Source of the DNA: a bacterium
GTDB taxonomy: Bacteria; Patescibacteriota; Microgenomatia; UBA1406; GWC2-37-13
DNA: 64,000 nucleotides
Direction: 5' to 3'
NCBI GenBank assembly: GCA_021833625.1
Contig: JAKBEU010000001.1
Location: 62,001-126,000 of the forward strand
The notes under the pieces were generated by a model. That model did not search any database and had not been told where the DNA came from. It saw only the letters and a list, made by a program, of their open reading frames with translations. Shown piece after piece: positions 1-8,364 of this stretch. Within the stretch, counting starts at the first letter, position 1. The number at the start of each line of letters is the position of its first letter. Both the position numbers and the translations under genes were made by a program.

Positions 1-2
1 CA

Positions 3-68
3 AAACTCTTTTTCATCAGAGACTTGACAGAGGCTGAGACCAGAAACAAACTATATAGAAAAAAGTAA
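3..68 (+). CDS. rplS: Probable C-terminal end of ribosomal protein bL19 (partial)
   Basis: The window opens inside a reading frame of 21 codons ending in TAA two bases before the yraN start. It reads KLFFIRDLTEAE followed by a basic tail. This resembles the conserved end of bL19, which carries a K-L-[YF]-[YF]-[LI]-R-[DE] segment followed by basic residues. bL19 genes often lie just before rnhB/yraN in bacteria, which fits. Only the tail is visible, so the call rests on a short match plus context. bL19 sits at the 30S-50S interface of the ribosome. Confidence 0.5.
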   Translation, partial: KLFFIRDLTEAETRNKLYRKK

Positions 69-70
69 TC

Positions 71-424
71 ATGTCTAATTCATCAGTTGGAAGACTGGGT
101 GAAGATAAAGCAACTTCTTATTTACTTTCTCAGGGTTATTCTATCCTTCAACGTAATTATCGTACCAAATTAGGCGAGCTTGATATCGTGGCGCAAAAAC
201 GGGGGATTATCACGTTTTGTGAAGTGAAAACGCGTATAGGCGACAGCAAGGGCAAGCCCTACGAAGCGGTTGATAAATGCAAACTCCAACACTTATACAG
301 AGCATGCCAACTATACGTCTTGCAAAACAAATTAAAAAACGCTAAACTGAGCCTGCAGGTGATTTCGATAGAGTTGAGCAGTAATTTGTCTGTAAAATCG
401 TTACGGATGTATGAAGTTATATAA
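71..424 (+). CDS. yraN: YraN/UPF0102 family putative endonuclease
   Basis: A protein of 117 residues, the usual length for the UPF0102 (YraN) family. The family's nuclease-like signature is present: G-E-L-D-I at residues 35-39 and E-V-K-T-R at 51-55, giving the D38/E51/K53 set expected of a PD-(D/E)xK fold. The N-terminal G-R-L-G-E-D segment is also family-typical. The exact substrate of the family is not settled; a role in DNA processing or repair is inferred from the fold. The gene starts two bases after the probable bL19 stop and is likely co-transcribed with it. Confidence 0.85.
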   Translation: MSNSSVGRLGEDKATSYLLSQGYSILQRNYRTKLGELDIVAQKRGIITFCEVKTRIGDSKGKPYEAVDKCKLQHLYRACQLYVLQNKLKNAKLSLQVISIELSSNLSVKSLRMYEVI

Positions 425-488
425 AAATAGTATCAATTTAAAATTGATTAAAAATTAAAAATTTCAAATTAAAAATTATTTAATACAT

Positions 489-1142
489 ATGTTTGAAACG
501 ACCAACGGAGTTATTTTTAATTTCTGGACGAAGTTTGTTAATTTCCTTCCCGATTTCTTCGGAGGACTTCTTATCCTCATTATCGGTTACATCGTCTCCG
601 TACTCGTTAAGAAGCTGTTTTTAACCATTCTGCGCTTCTTCCGGATAGATGCGATACTTAATAGGACGAAACTCATCTCCCAGAAGGAAGTGCGCCTGTG
701 GGAAGAGATATTGGCAGAACTTGTCAGATGGACGCTTATCATCCTCTTCCTTATTCCGACCCTTGAAACATGGGGTCTTTCGAAAGCAACCGCAGTACTT
801 AATCAGTTCCTGTTCTATATCCCGAACGTCATTGTATCGGTCATCATAGGCTTTGTCGGAATCGTTATCTCAAACCTTGCCGCTAACCTTGTCAAGCAAA
901 GTGCAAAGTCGGTAGGGGATCAGGCAGCTAATACGCTCGCAGTCTTCGCCCGCTCAACCATCCTGTTCTTCTCAGTACTTATCATGTTAAACCAACTGGG
1001 AGTGGCACAGGACCTTATCCGCATATTCTTTACGGGGCTTGTCGCGATGCTCGCAATTGCCGGAGGGCTTGCGTTCGGGCTTGGCGGACAGGAGAGTGCA
1101 AAAGAGATACTCGACAATATTAAGAAAAAGTTTGCTAAATAA
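489..1142 (+). CDS. Small mechanosensitive-channel-like membrane protein (conserved TM helix type)
   Basis: A protein of 217 residues with about five hydrophobic segments (roughly 20-45, 73-93, 102-127, 150-168, 175-195). The last holds a Gly/Ala-rich stretch, A-I-A-G-G-L-A-F-G-L-G-G-Q, which resembles the pore-lining TM3 of MscS-type channels and the 'conserved TM helix' repeat. The cytoplasmic beta and vestibule domains of full MscS are absent; the protein ends about 15 residues after the Gly-rich helix. A role in osmotic or ion homeostasis is inferred from the family. It is separated from yraN by a 64-base AT-rich gap. Confidence 0.7.
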   Translation: MFETTNGVIFNFWTKFVNFLPDFFGGLLILIIGYIVSVLVKKLFLTILRFFRIDAILNRTKLISQKEVRLWEEILAELVRWTLIILFLIPTLETWGLSKATAVLNQFLFYIPNVIVSVIIGFVGIVISNLAANLVKQSAKSVGDQAANTLAVFARSTILFFSVLIMLNQLGVAQDLIRIFFTGLVAMLAIAGGLAFGLGGQESAKEILDNIKKKFAK

Positions 1143-1190
1143 GACTTCATTTCATATAATAGAATATTGACTTATCGGTGTTCTTTTATT

Positions 1191-1264
1191 GGAGCGTTCG
1201 TCTAGCGGCCTAGGACATCACCTTTTCAGGGTGAATATCAAGGGTTCGAATCCCTTACGCTTCA
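1191..1264 (+). tRNA. tRNA-Glu (anticodon TTC)
   Basis: A cloverleaf can be drawn by eye. The acceptor pairs GGAGCGT with ACGCTTC (one G-T pair). The anticodon stem is TCACC/GGTGA around the loop TTTTCAG, giving anticodon TTC, and the T arm is AAGGG-TTCGAAT-CCCTT. The discriminator base is A1264 and no CCA is encoded. Confidence 0.95.
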
Positions 1265-1366
1265 CAACTCAATACACCACCTTCAACACACTGCTTATAA
1301 GAATATTTCCAATAGGGTGTTGTTCGTTATATTTTGCCCATTTCATTTTTCGTGTTCTACATCCTC

Positions 1367-1394
1367 TTGCAACGGTATGTCGTTTTGCTACAAT
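1367..1394 (+). promoter_or_regulatory. Sigma70-type promoter of the nucleoside phosphorylase gene
   Basis: TTGCAA at 1367-1372, a 16-base spacer, then TACAAT at 1389-1394. The ATG at 1403 is eight bases after the -10 box, so the predicted transcript start almost coincides with the start codon. This spacing is the main argument for choosing ATG 1403 over the upstream in-frame ATG at 1334. Confidence 0.65.
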
Positions 1395-1402
1395 TCGTGT
1401 AT

Positions 1403-2326
1403 ATGGCCAGTCGTCCTGAACAAAGACAGGGGATAATTGCAGGGACAGGATTCAGCGAAAAAGCTTCCGGATTTGAAGTGATTCAAACCGATTACGGTGA
1501 TGTGCGGTTTGGTCACTTGGAGCTTGGAGGACGCGACACCATATTTCTTGCACGACATCAACAACTTCAAATTCCCTCCCACGTGAATTATCGGGCAAAT
1601 GTTGAAGCTCTCAAATTACTGGGAGTGAATAGAGTGTTTACCATAAGCGCTGCAGGACGGATGAATAAAGATGTATTGCCGGGACATTTGGTGAACATAA
1701 GCGATTTGGTATGGGATCAAACAGGTAATCGCGAAACTACATTTGCCGAAGATGGTGCTCTTATCCTTCACGCGCCACTTGCAGGATTGTATAGTGCGGG
1801 GCTAAGGGCAGCGATTGATGAGTCGTGGGAAGAAGCGCGCCCAGAGGTTGAAAAGATATATCGCGGAATCTCCGGACTTTCGGTCGGATATCACCAGGAC
1901 GGAGTCTATTTTAATACGGAAACACCCCAGTTCAGCACTGAGGCACGAGAAGCGTGGCTGAGAAACACGGTACCCGATATTAAACTGATAGGACAAACGT
2001 CCATGCCCGAAGCGGCATTGTTGCGGGAGATGGGCATTGCACAGGCAACAATCGGCATGTGTACGGACCACTCGACATTTCCCGGTGCCGTACGTGTGTC
2101 ACACGCGGCCGAAGGAGGAGTCATTGATGTTGCGAATGTCACCTCACTAGCTGCTCTTGCAGTTTTGAATAGGGCGGTTGCAAAGATACCGGACGATTTC
2201 AACGACCCTATGGTTGAGGGAATGTTTAAAGGATCCATTTCCCCAAGCCAAGTGGATATGGGCAAACTACAATCAAAACGTCCCCGCTTGGCAGTAATCG
2301 TCCAGAATGTTCTTTCCTCTTCATAA
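1403..2326 (+). CDS. Purine nucleoside / 5'-methylthioadenosine phosphorylase family protein
   Basis: A phosphorolytic enzyme of the PNP/MTAP family, which splits purine nucleosides or methylthioadenosine with phosphate into base and (methylthio)ribose-1-phosphate. Counting from ATG 1403 (307 residues), the phosphate-site motif reads R51-H52, followed by the family signature P-S-H-V-N-Y-R-A-N at 58-66. Further on come F-S-T-E-A-R, a 'TSMPEAALLREMGI' segment equivalent to the MTAP 'TxxPEAxLAREAGI', and a C-T-D-H base-binding region. MTAP usually has a T-D-Y-D motif where this protein has T-D-H-S, so substrate choice (adenosine-type versus inosine/guanosine-type) is uncertain. The start was chosen because a good promoter ends eight bases upstream. 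Confidence 0.8.
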   Translation: MASRPEQRQGIIAGTGFSEKASGFEVIQTDYGDVRFGHLELGGRDTIFLARHQQLQIPSHVNYRANVEALKLLGVNRVFTISAAGRMNKDVLPGHLVNISDLVWDQTGNRETTFAEDGALILHAPLAGLYSAGLRAAIDESWEEARPEVEKIYRGISGLSVGYHQDGVYFNTETPQFSTEAREAWLRNTVPDIKLIGQTSMPEAALLREMGIAQATIGMCTDHSTFPGAVRVSHAAEGGVIDVANVTSLAALAVLNRAVAKIPDDFNDPMVEGMFKGSISPSQVDMGKLQSKRPRLAVIVQNVLSSS

Positions 2327-2333
2327 GGAAGAT

Positions 2334-2978
2334 TCATTTCATTCTCGTATATACCACCATTTTTGCAGACATACCATTTTTTATATCCGGATGTTCTGAT
2401 GTATTGAACTTTGCGTATACGGTAAATTGCTGTGTTGGTCGTTCGGATGAGCTTGAGAATGAAAAAGCGGGCGTATTTGCGCTTGGCGATATCTCATCTA
2501 CGTATCCCCAATATGTTTCACCCGGAAGGGCATCTATGGTAAATGAAACGACCTGTCCGACTTTGATATCGCTCAGTCCCTTATCTTCATCAATGGTTCC
2601 GACTACCCTTAGATTTGTGGGACGAATCATTTGGATAAGTTGTGTTGCCTGATTTACTGTTGATCCGGTAAGGTCGCTGGCTGAGGTAATAAGTCCGTCT
2701 GTCTGTGCGCGAAGTGTTTCAGAGCCAACAAGTGCGAGTGTATCGCCGCTTAATACCATCTGTCCTTCTTTTACGTCCATTTCTAGAACTTTTCCGGGAA
2801 GAGATGGAGCAATTGCAATAACAGGTGCCTGAATGACGGATTTATCGATAAACACCCGTCCCGTCATGCTTTTAAAATAAAGGAATACTGCGCCAACGAT
2901 TACGAACACAATAATCCCCGTTATAACAAGAACTCTTGCAAATGTTGGTTTTTCAGGCTTTTTTTCATCTTTCTTCAT
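2334..2978 (-). CDS. HlyD-like secretion/efflux adaptor (short)
   Basis: A protein of 214 residues with one N-terminal membrane anchor (about 15-35) and an outside portion. That portion contains a biotinyl-lipoyl-like half-motif (I-A-P-S-L-P-G-K-V-L-E-M-D-V-K-E-G-Q) and a later beta-barrel-like part ending K-N-G-M-S-A-K-M, typical of membrane-fusion proteins. It lacks the long coiled-coil hairpin of classical HlyD/AcrA. Its start overlaps the stop of the larger adaptor gene by four bases (ATGA), so the two are translated as a pair. The transported substrate cannot be inferred. Confidence 0.75.
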   Translation of the reverse strand: MKKDEKKPEKPTFARVLVITGIIVFVIVGAVFLYFKSMTGRVFIDKSVIQAPVIAIAPSLPGKVLEMDVKEGQMVLSGDTLALVGSETLRAQTDGLITSASDLTGSTVNQATQLIQMIRPTNLRVVGTIDEDKGLSDIKVGQVVSFTIDALPGETYWGYVDEISPSANTPAFSFSSSSERPTQQFTVYAKFNTSEHPDIKNGMSAKMVVYTRMK

Positions 2979-4084
2979 AGTGCTTTATATTCAAGTGATT
3001 GAATGTATTGTGGATTGATAATTATTTTATCGTTTGCTGATAGTCCGTCCGTAATCTCTATGTCCTGTCCGTGGATTTTTCCCGCCGTCACCGTTTTAAG
3101 TAGGGGTTTATTGTTGTTGTCTATTGTCCAGATGTGTTTGCCGCCAAGCACTGTCCAAACGGGGACAAGCGCAACATGCTCCGAATTTGTTTTAATCATG
3201 ACCGTACCCGTCTGATCCAATTTTGCCTGTTTGACTAGTACATCACTTTGAATATCTACCTGATACACCGATTGTCCGTTTTGAAGCACGACCTTTGACG
3301 GATAGATGTTTACGACGGTACCCGTTATTTTGTCGGGAATTCCATCAACCGCAATCTGAGCTGTTGCACCGAGATTTACATAATTTATCATACTGAGCGG
3401 AACATTTGCCCGGAACACTGCCGTTTCAGGATCTGCAACGACAAAGCTTGTGGAAGGGGAGACATTAAGTCCCGAAACAGTCACATCTTCATGCAAAAGA
3501 ATGCCGTTTAAGGGAGACGTGATGGTTGAGAGCTGGAATGCATTGTTTGCAAGCTGCACATTGATGACTGAGTTGTCAAGATTTGCCTGGTTCTGGTCAA
3601 CTATTCTCTTTATTGTGTCATTGATGGCATTCTCCCGCGAGTCCATTCCCATTCCCGCCTTACTATAATAATCATATGGATTGGTAAGCTGTGCTTTTTG
3701 GACATTGTCCTGCACGTTGTCTTTTGTCTGATCAAAGGTATTGCGCACCGTTCTGTAGGTATTAAGCGCACCTTCTAGCTGCTTTTGTATGGTGTAAGAG
3801 TCAAGCGCGGCAACCGTTTGTCCGCTTTTGACGCGGTCACCCTCCTTGAAAGGGAGTGAAATAAGCTTTCCTGCAATCTGGAAGTGAAGTATTGCCTGAT
3901 TTTGTGCCGTCACGCTTCCCTCTGCCGAAATTGTCGAATTTATGAACTTTACCGATGTAGAAGTCACGGTTTTTGAGTTAAGGACAGCGGGTGAGAACTT
4001 TGCGGAAAGGGATCTGTAAATAAGCACCGCAACAATGAGAAGTACGACGGTCAGGACGGAAAGAACTGTTGTTTTATTTTTCAT
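2975..4084 (-). CDS. Membrane-fusion (HlyD/RND adaptor-type) protein
   Basis: A periplasmic-adaptor-like protein of 369 residues. An N-terminal membrane segment lies at about 7-26. A lipoyl half-domain follows (F-K-E-G-D-R-V-K-S-G-Q-T-V-A-A-L-D), then a helical stretch at about 110-190 rich in Asn, Gln and Asp that could form the coiled-coil hairpin. The second lipoyl half (S-P-L-N-G-I-L-L-H-E-D-V) and beta-barrel domains complete it. Such proteins couple inner-membrane pumps to an outer component, but no outer-membrane gene is visible here. It overlaps marR by 11 bases and the shorter adaptor by four, so marR and the two adaptors form one operon. The ABC exporter across the divergent promoter is the best candidate partner. 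Confidence 0.85.
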   Translation of the reverse strand: MKNKTTVLSVLTVVLLIVAVLIYRSLSAKFSPAVLNSKTVTSTSVKFINSTISAEGSVTAQNQAILHFQIAGKLISLPFKEGDRVKSGQTVAALDSYTIQKQLEGALNTYRTVRNTFDQTKDNVQDNVQKAQLTNPYDYYSKAGMGMDSRENAINDTIKRIVDQNQANLDNSVINVQLANNAFQLSTITSPLNGILLHEDVTVSGLNVSPSTSFVVADPETAVFRANVPLSMINYVNLGATAQIAVDGIPDKITGTVVNIYPSKVVLQNGQSVYQVDIQSDVLVKQAKLDQTGTVMIKTNSEHVALVPVWTVLGGKHIWTIDNNNKPLLKTVTAGKIHGQDIEITDGLSANDKIIINPQYIQSLEYKAL

Positions 4085-4514
4085 TTTTGTTTTGTAATCG
4101 GGTATGTAATATTTTTAAAATGTTCAGCAAGTCGGTTCTTTCTTTCGGGGACAGATATGACAAAATCTTTTCAAGTTTAATTTTTCTCTCCTTCATTACC
4201 AGCTTCAGAAGGGTTTTCCCTTCATTAGTTAAACTTATTTTAACAAGTCTTCTATCATTTTCATCCGCACTTCGCCTTACCAGTTTCTGATCGCACAGTT
4301 TATTCAGCAGGCTTGTGGCGGAGGGAAGTTCGACGTGAAAATATTCCGCGATATCGCTCATCGTTACCTCCTTATTTATGCTAAGGAAAATGAGCGTGTG
4401 AATCTGTAGAATACTCAGATGGGTAACGTTCTTCGCAAAAGACATCTCATCCTTCATCAAACGAAAGACCTGGAACATCGCTTCTGCCAACTGGTTTGTG
4501 TTGTCGTTATTCAT
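4074..4514 (-). CDS. MarR family transcriptional regulator
   Basis: A protein of 146 residues with the MarR winged-helix layout. It has N-terminal dimerisation helices, a helix-turn-helix (M-S-D-I-A-E-Y-F-H-V with recognition helix S-A-T-S-L-L-N-K-L) and the signature wing A-D-E-N-D-R-R-L-V-K-I-S-L-T-N-E-G. These proteins are dimeric repressors, often released by small lipophilic or toxic ligands. It heads an operon with two efflux adaptors and is divergent from an ABC exporter pair. A perfect 17-base palindrome lies between the two units. Autoregulation and control of the exporter are inferred from this layout. Confidence 0.92.
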   Translation of the reverse strand: MNNDNTNQLAEAMFQVFRLMKDEMSFAKNVTHLSILQIHTLIFLSINKEVTMSDIAEYFHVELPSATSLLNKLCDQKLVRRSADENDRRLVKISLTNEGKTLLKLVMKERKIKLEKILSYLSPKERTDLLNILKILHTRLQNKNEK

Positions 4515-4536
4515 ATAATTGATTAGACTATCAAAC

Positions 4537-4553
4537 TATTATACAGTATAATA
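4537..4553. promoter_or_regulatory. Perfect palindrome, likely MarR operator
   Basis: TATTATAC-A-GTATAATA is a perfect inverted repeat in the 99-base gap between marR and the ABC exporter. It contains a TATAAT hexamer on each strand, so a bound dimer would block both divergent promoters. Operator function is inferred from symmetry and position. Confidence 0.6.
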
Positions 4554-4613
4554 TACGAATTGGCATGTGTCAATTAATGTTAACGTATTTCCAGTAGGAT
4601 TAAAGTAAGACGT

Positions 4614-6350
4614 ATGATCAAATTGTTGCGCTATTTAAAGCCGTATGGGGTATTGCTTGTCGCAATCTTTGCGCTTGCCGTAGGACAGTCTGTCGCAAAC
4701 CTCTATCTGCCCGATCTGATGGCAAACATCGTGAACAAGGGAATATCTACTTTCGATACTAACTATATCTGGAAAACGGGAGGGCTTATGTTGCTTGTCA
4801 CGGTGGGAGGGGTTTTGTGTTCGATTGTGGGAATTTATCTTTCATCCCAGGTGGCAACGGGAATGAGTAAAAAAGTGCGCTCCGTCATATTTAATAAGGT
4901 GCAATATTTTTCCCTTCACGAGTTTGATACGGTCAGCACCGCCTCGCTCATTACCCGTACGACAAATGACACCGCGCAGATTCAGCAGGTGATGGTCATG
5001 ATGCTTAATATGCTTATCACCGCTCCCATTACGCTTATCGTCGGCATTATTTTGGCCTTAAAACAGGACGTAGGGCTTTCATGGATTCTGATTGCGATAA
5101 TGCCTGTTCTTATCACCGTTATTGTCGTACTTCTTATAAAGGCCGTTCCTTTGTTTACCGCCATGCAGGTGAAACTGGACAAGCTTAACCTTATTCTTGA
5201 TGAAAATCTTATCGGAGTACGTGTTGTCAGGGCATTTAACCGTATAAAACATGAAGAAAAACGGTTTGATATCGCCAATCGGGACGTGACGGACATCGCA
5301 ATAAAAGTGAATCAACTTATTGCAACGATGATGCCTGTCATGATGTTTATGATCAACATTTCCAGCATCTCAATTATTTGGTTTGGAAGTTTGCGGGTAA
5401 GCAGCGGAAATTTGCAAATTGGGGCAATGTTTGCGTTTTTGCAGTACGCAATGCAGATTCTGTTCTCACTCCTTATGGTTGCAATGATGTTTATTATGAT
5501 TCCGCGCGCCGAAGCGTCGGCAACGAGAATCAACATGGTGCTTGAAATGGAGCCGGAAATAAAAGATAAGAGTAAAGTAAAGGAAGCGAAAGAAAAGCGG
5601 GGATATATAGAACTGAAAGACGTTACATTCAGTTATGCGGGAGCAGAGTCGCCCGCGCTTTCTCACATTTCATTTACAACGTCTCCGGGAAAAGTAACGG
5701 CAATTATCGGCGGAACGGGGTCGGGTAAATCAACCCTCGTCAATCTTATCCCCCGTTTTTACGACGTGGCAAGCGGGGAAGTGTTGGTAGACGGAGTCAA
5801 TGTCCAGGATATGTCGCAGGAGCATCTCCGCAGCAAAATCGGATTTGTCCCCCAAAAGGCAGTACTTTTTGCAGGTTCAATCGATGACAATTTGCGCTAC
5901 GGAAAAGAAAGTGCGATGGAGGCCGAAATCAAACATGCAGCGGACGTGGCTCAGGCCAGTGAATTTATTTCCAAAATGCCCGACGGGTTTAATTCGCCAA
6001 TTGCACAGGGCGGAACAAACGTCTCAGGAGGACAGATGCAGCGCCTTTCCATTGCCCGTGCTTTGATAAGGAAGCCGGAAATATATATATTTGACGATAC
6101 CTTCTCCGCGCTTGATTTTAAAACCGATGCAAAACTCCGAGCCGCCCTAAAGGGAGAAACACGGGATGCAACGGTTGTTATCGTCGCCCAAAGAGTAAGT
6201 ACTGTCATTGACGCTGATCAGATAATCGTACTTGAAGACGGACGTGCCGTTGGGATTGGAACACACAAAAAATTAATGGAGACGTGCGATGTATACAAAG
6301 GCATCGTATCCTCTCAACTGTCAGCAGCAGAAATTGAAGAAGAAACTTAA
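4614..6350 (+). CDS. ABC exporter half-transporter, degenerate catalytic site subunit
   Basis: A protein of 578 residues with an N-terminal six-helix exporter domain (to about 315) and a C-terminal ATPase. Walker A is G-G-T-G-S-G-K-S-T near 366-374, the signature is V-S-G-G-Q near 470, and Walker B ends I-F-D-D. The second Asp replaces the catalytic Glu, which is typical of one subunit of heterodimeric exporters such as YheI/YheH, BmrC/BmrD and TM287/288. The next gene begins directly after its stop and supplies the complementary features. Multidrug or lipid-like export is a family-based inference, supported by the divergent MarR gene. Confidence 0.92.
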   Translation: MIKLLRYLKPYGVLLVAIFALAVGQSVANLYLPDLMANIVNKGISTFDTNYIWKTGGLMLLVTVGGVLCSIVGIYLSSQVATGMSKKVRSVIFNKVQYFSLHEFDTVSTASLITRTTNDTAQIQQVMVMMLNMLITAPITLIVGIILALKQDVGLSWILIAIMPVLITVIVVLLIKAVPLFTAMQVKLDKLNLILDENLIGVRVVRAFNRIKHEEKRFDIANRDVTDIAIKVNQLIATMMPVMMFMINISSISIIWFGSLRVSSGNLQIGAMFAFLQYAMQILFSLLMVAMMFIMIPRAEASATRINMVLEMEPEIKDKSKVKEAKEKRGYIELKDVTFSYAGAESPALSHISFTTSPGKVTAIIGGTGSGKSTLVNLIPRFYDVASGEVLVDGVNVQDMSQEHLRSKIGFVPQKAVLFAGSIDDNLRYGKESAMEAEIKHAADVAQASEFISKMPDGFNSPIAQGGTNVSGGQMQRLSIARALIRKPEIYIFDDTFSALDFKTDAKLRAALKGETRDATVVIVAQRVSTVIDADQIIVLEDGRAVGIGTHKKLMETCDVYKGIVSSQLSAAEIEEET

Positions 6351-8306
6351 ATGAACCCAACAAATACTGATACAAAAAAACAGACAATGCCAAAGGCTGG
6401 CCCAATGGGCGGGGGATTTGGCGCCATGGGAAGACCGGTTGAAAAGGCAAAGGATTTCAAAGGATCATTAAAACGATTGCTTTCCTATTTTTTACCGGAA
6501 AAACTCCTTCTTTCCGTCGTTTTAGGTGCTGCGGTTTTGGGAACGGTCTTCAATATCGTTGGACCGAAAATATTGGGTCTGGCAACAACCAAACTGTTTG
6601 ACAATCTGATATCAAGTATGGTGGCGCAAACGCAGAATATAATGATAAAAAAGCAGTTGGCACAAAATCCGCTGCTTCCTGTCCATTTAGTCCCCGTTCC
6701 GGGCATCGAGTTCGGGTATATCGGGCGGATAATACTCATTCTTCTTGTCCTCTATGTCATCAGTGCCATATTCACCTTTATCCAACAGTACCTTATGGCA
6801 GGTGTTGCGCAAAGAACAATATATGCGCTCCGCAAACAGGTGGATGAAAAGCTTTCCCGACTCCCATTGAAGTATTTTGACGGCCGTACTCATGGAGAAA
6901 TCCTAAGCCGCGCCGTGAATGATGTAGACAATATCAGCTCAACCCTTCAGCAAAGCGTTACGCAGTTAATCACTTCAGCCGTAACACTTGTCGGGGTTCT
7001 TATTATGATGCTCAGTATCAGTTGGCATTTGACGATTATCGTACTGCTTACGCTGCCTCTTTCCGTATTTGTCGTCACCGGTATCGCGAAACGGTCACAG
7101 GATTATTTCAGAAGACAACAACGCTCCCTTGGTGAACTGAACGGACATGTGGAAGAGATGTATTCCGGACATAAAATAGTGAAAGTGTTCGGACATGAAC
7201 ATAAGGCAATTGCCGAGTTTGACAAGCTCAATGAGCGGCTGTATGACTCAGGATGGAAGGCGCAGTTCGTATCGGGTATCATTATGCCTCTCATGCGGTT
7301 TGTCGGAAACATCGGCTATGTTTTGGTTGCAGTGGCCGGCGGAATCATGGCAACACAAAACGCCATTTCCCTTGGAGACGTACAGGCATTTATTCAATAC
7401 TCCTCACAGTTTACCCAACCCATCACCATGCTTGCAAATATCGCGAATGTCATTCAGTCGGCAATAGCATCAGCAGAGCGTGTTTTTGAGCTACTGGATG
7501 AAGAAGAACAGGTGCCGGAAGACCCTCATCCCGTAAGCATCAAGTCTGAAAAAGGAGCGGTTCAATTCCGGCACGTTAAATTCGGTTACAGCAAAGATAA
7601 AATGTTGATGGAGGACATGAATATTGACGTAAAAGCGGGACAGATGATTGCCATAGTCGGACCGACAGGAGCGGGAAAAACAACACTTGTTAACTTATTA
7701 ATGCGTTTCTACGAAGTGAACAGCGGAAAAATTCTTATCGACGGAGTGGATATTACGAAGTTAAGACGCGGCGACTTAAGACGGATGTTCGGAATGGTAC
7801 TGCAGGATACGTGGCTTTTCCACGGCACTCTTCGGGACAATATTGCCTATGGACGTGAGGATGCGACTGAAGTAGAAATAGTAAAGGCCTCAAAAGCGGC
7901 ATATGCCGATCACTTTATACGCACACTTCCTGACGGATACAAAATGGTACTCAATGAAGAAGCAACAAATATCTCACAGGGGCAGAAACAGCTTCTGACA
8001 ATTGCCCGCGCTTTCCTTGCGGACCCGGAAATCCTCATACTTGATGAAGCAACAAGCAGTGTCGACACACGCACGGAACTTCTTATCCAGAATGCAATGA
8101 GCAAACTTATGAAGGGAAGAACGAACTTCGTCATTGCACACAGGCTTTCAACCATTCGTGACGCCGACCTTATCCTTGTCATGAATCATGGGACCATTAT
8201 TGAAAAAGGAACCCATACCGAACTTTTGCAAAGGAAAGGGTTTTACGCCGACCTTTATAACAGCCAATTCAGGGGAAAACTCCATACGGAGGAAGCTGCT
8301 AAGTAA
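6351..8306 (+). CDS. ABC exporter half-transporter, catalytic subunit
   Basis: A protein of 651 residues. It starts with a Gly/Met-rich N-terminal tail (P-M-G-G-G-F-G-A-M-G) of the kind seen in YheH-like subunits. The exporter membrane domain follows (to about 380), and then an ATPase with Walker A G-P-T-G-A-G-K-T-T (about 438-446). Walker B has a proper D-E (I-L-D-E-A-T-S-S-V-D), but the signature motif is I-S-Q-G-Q instead of LSGGQ. The pattern (good Walker B here, good signature in the partner) shows a heterodimer with one degenerate ATP site. A hydrophilic loop of about 30 residues after TM1 is long for the family. Its ATG follows the partner's stop with no gap. Confidence 0.92.
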   Translation: MNPTNTDTKKQTMPKAGPMGGGFGAMGRPVEKAKDFKGSLKRLLSYFLPEKLLLSVVLGAAVLGTVFNIVGPKILGLATTKLFDNLISSMVAQTQNIMIKKQLAQNPLLPVHLVPVPGIEFGYIGRIILILLVLYVISAIFTFIQQYLMAGVAQRTIYALRKQVDEKLSRLPLKYFDGRTHGEILSRAVNDVDNISSTLQQSVTQLITSAVTLVGVLIMMLSISWHLTIIVLLTLPLSVFVVTGIAKRSQDYFRRQQRSLGELNGHVEEMYSGHKIVKVFGHEHKAIAEFDKLNERLYDSGWKAQFVSGIIMPLMRFVGNIGYVLVAVAGGIMATQNAISLGDVQAFIQYSSQFTQPITMLANIANVIQSAIASAERVFELLDEEEQVPEDPHPVSIKSEKGAVQFRHVKFGYSKDKMLMEDMNIDVKAGQMIAIVGPTGAGKTTLVNLLMRFYEVNSGKILIDGVDITKLRRGDLRRMFGMVLQDTWLFHGTLRDNIAYGREDATEVEIVKASKAAYADHFIRTLPDGYKMVLNEEATNISQGQKQLLTIARAFLADPEILILDEATSSVDTRTELLIQNAMSKLMKGRTNFVIAHRLSTIRDADLILVMNHGTIIEKGTHTELLQRKGFYADLYNSQFRGKLHTEEAAK

Positions 8307-8327
8307 GAGTGTGGCGAGCAGAAATGC

Positions 8328-8356
8328 TTGCGGAAATATCCTGTCTAGGTTATAAT
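8328..8356 (+). promoter_or_regulatory. Promoter of the unknown gene at 8365
   Basis: TTGCGG at 8328-8333, a 17-base spacer, and TATAAT at 8351-8356. The ATG is eight bases after the -10 box, which implies a leaderless or nearly leaderless mRNA. Confidence 0.65.
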
Positions 8357-8364
8357 GACGCTCT

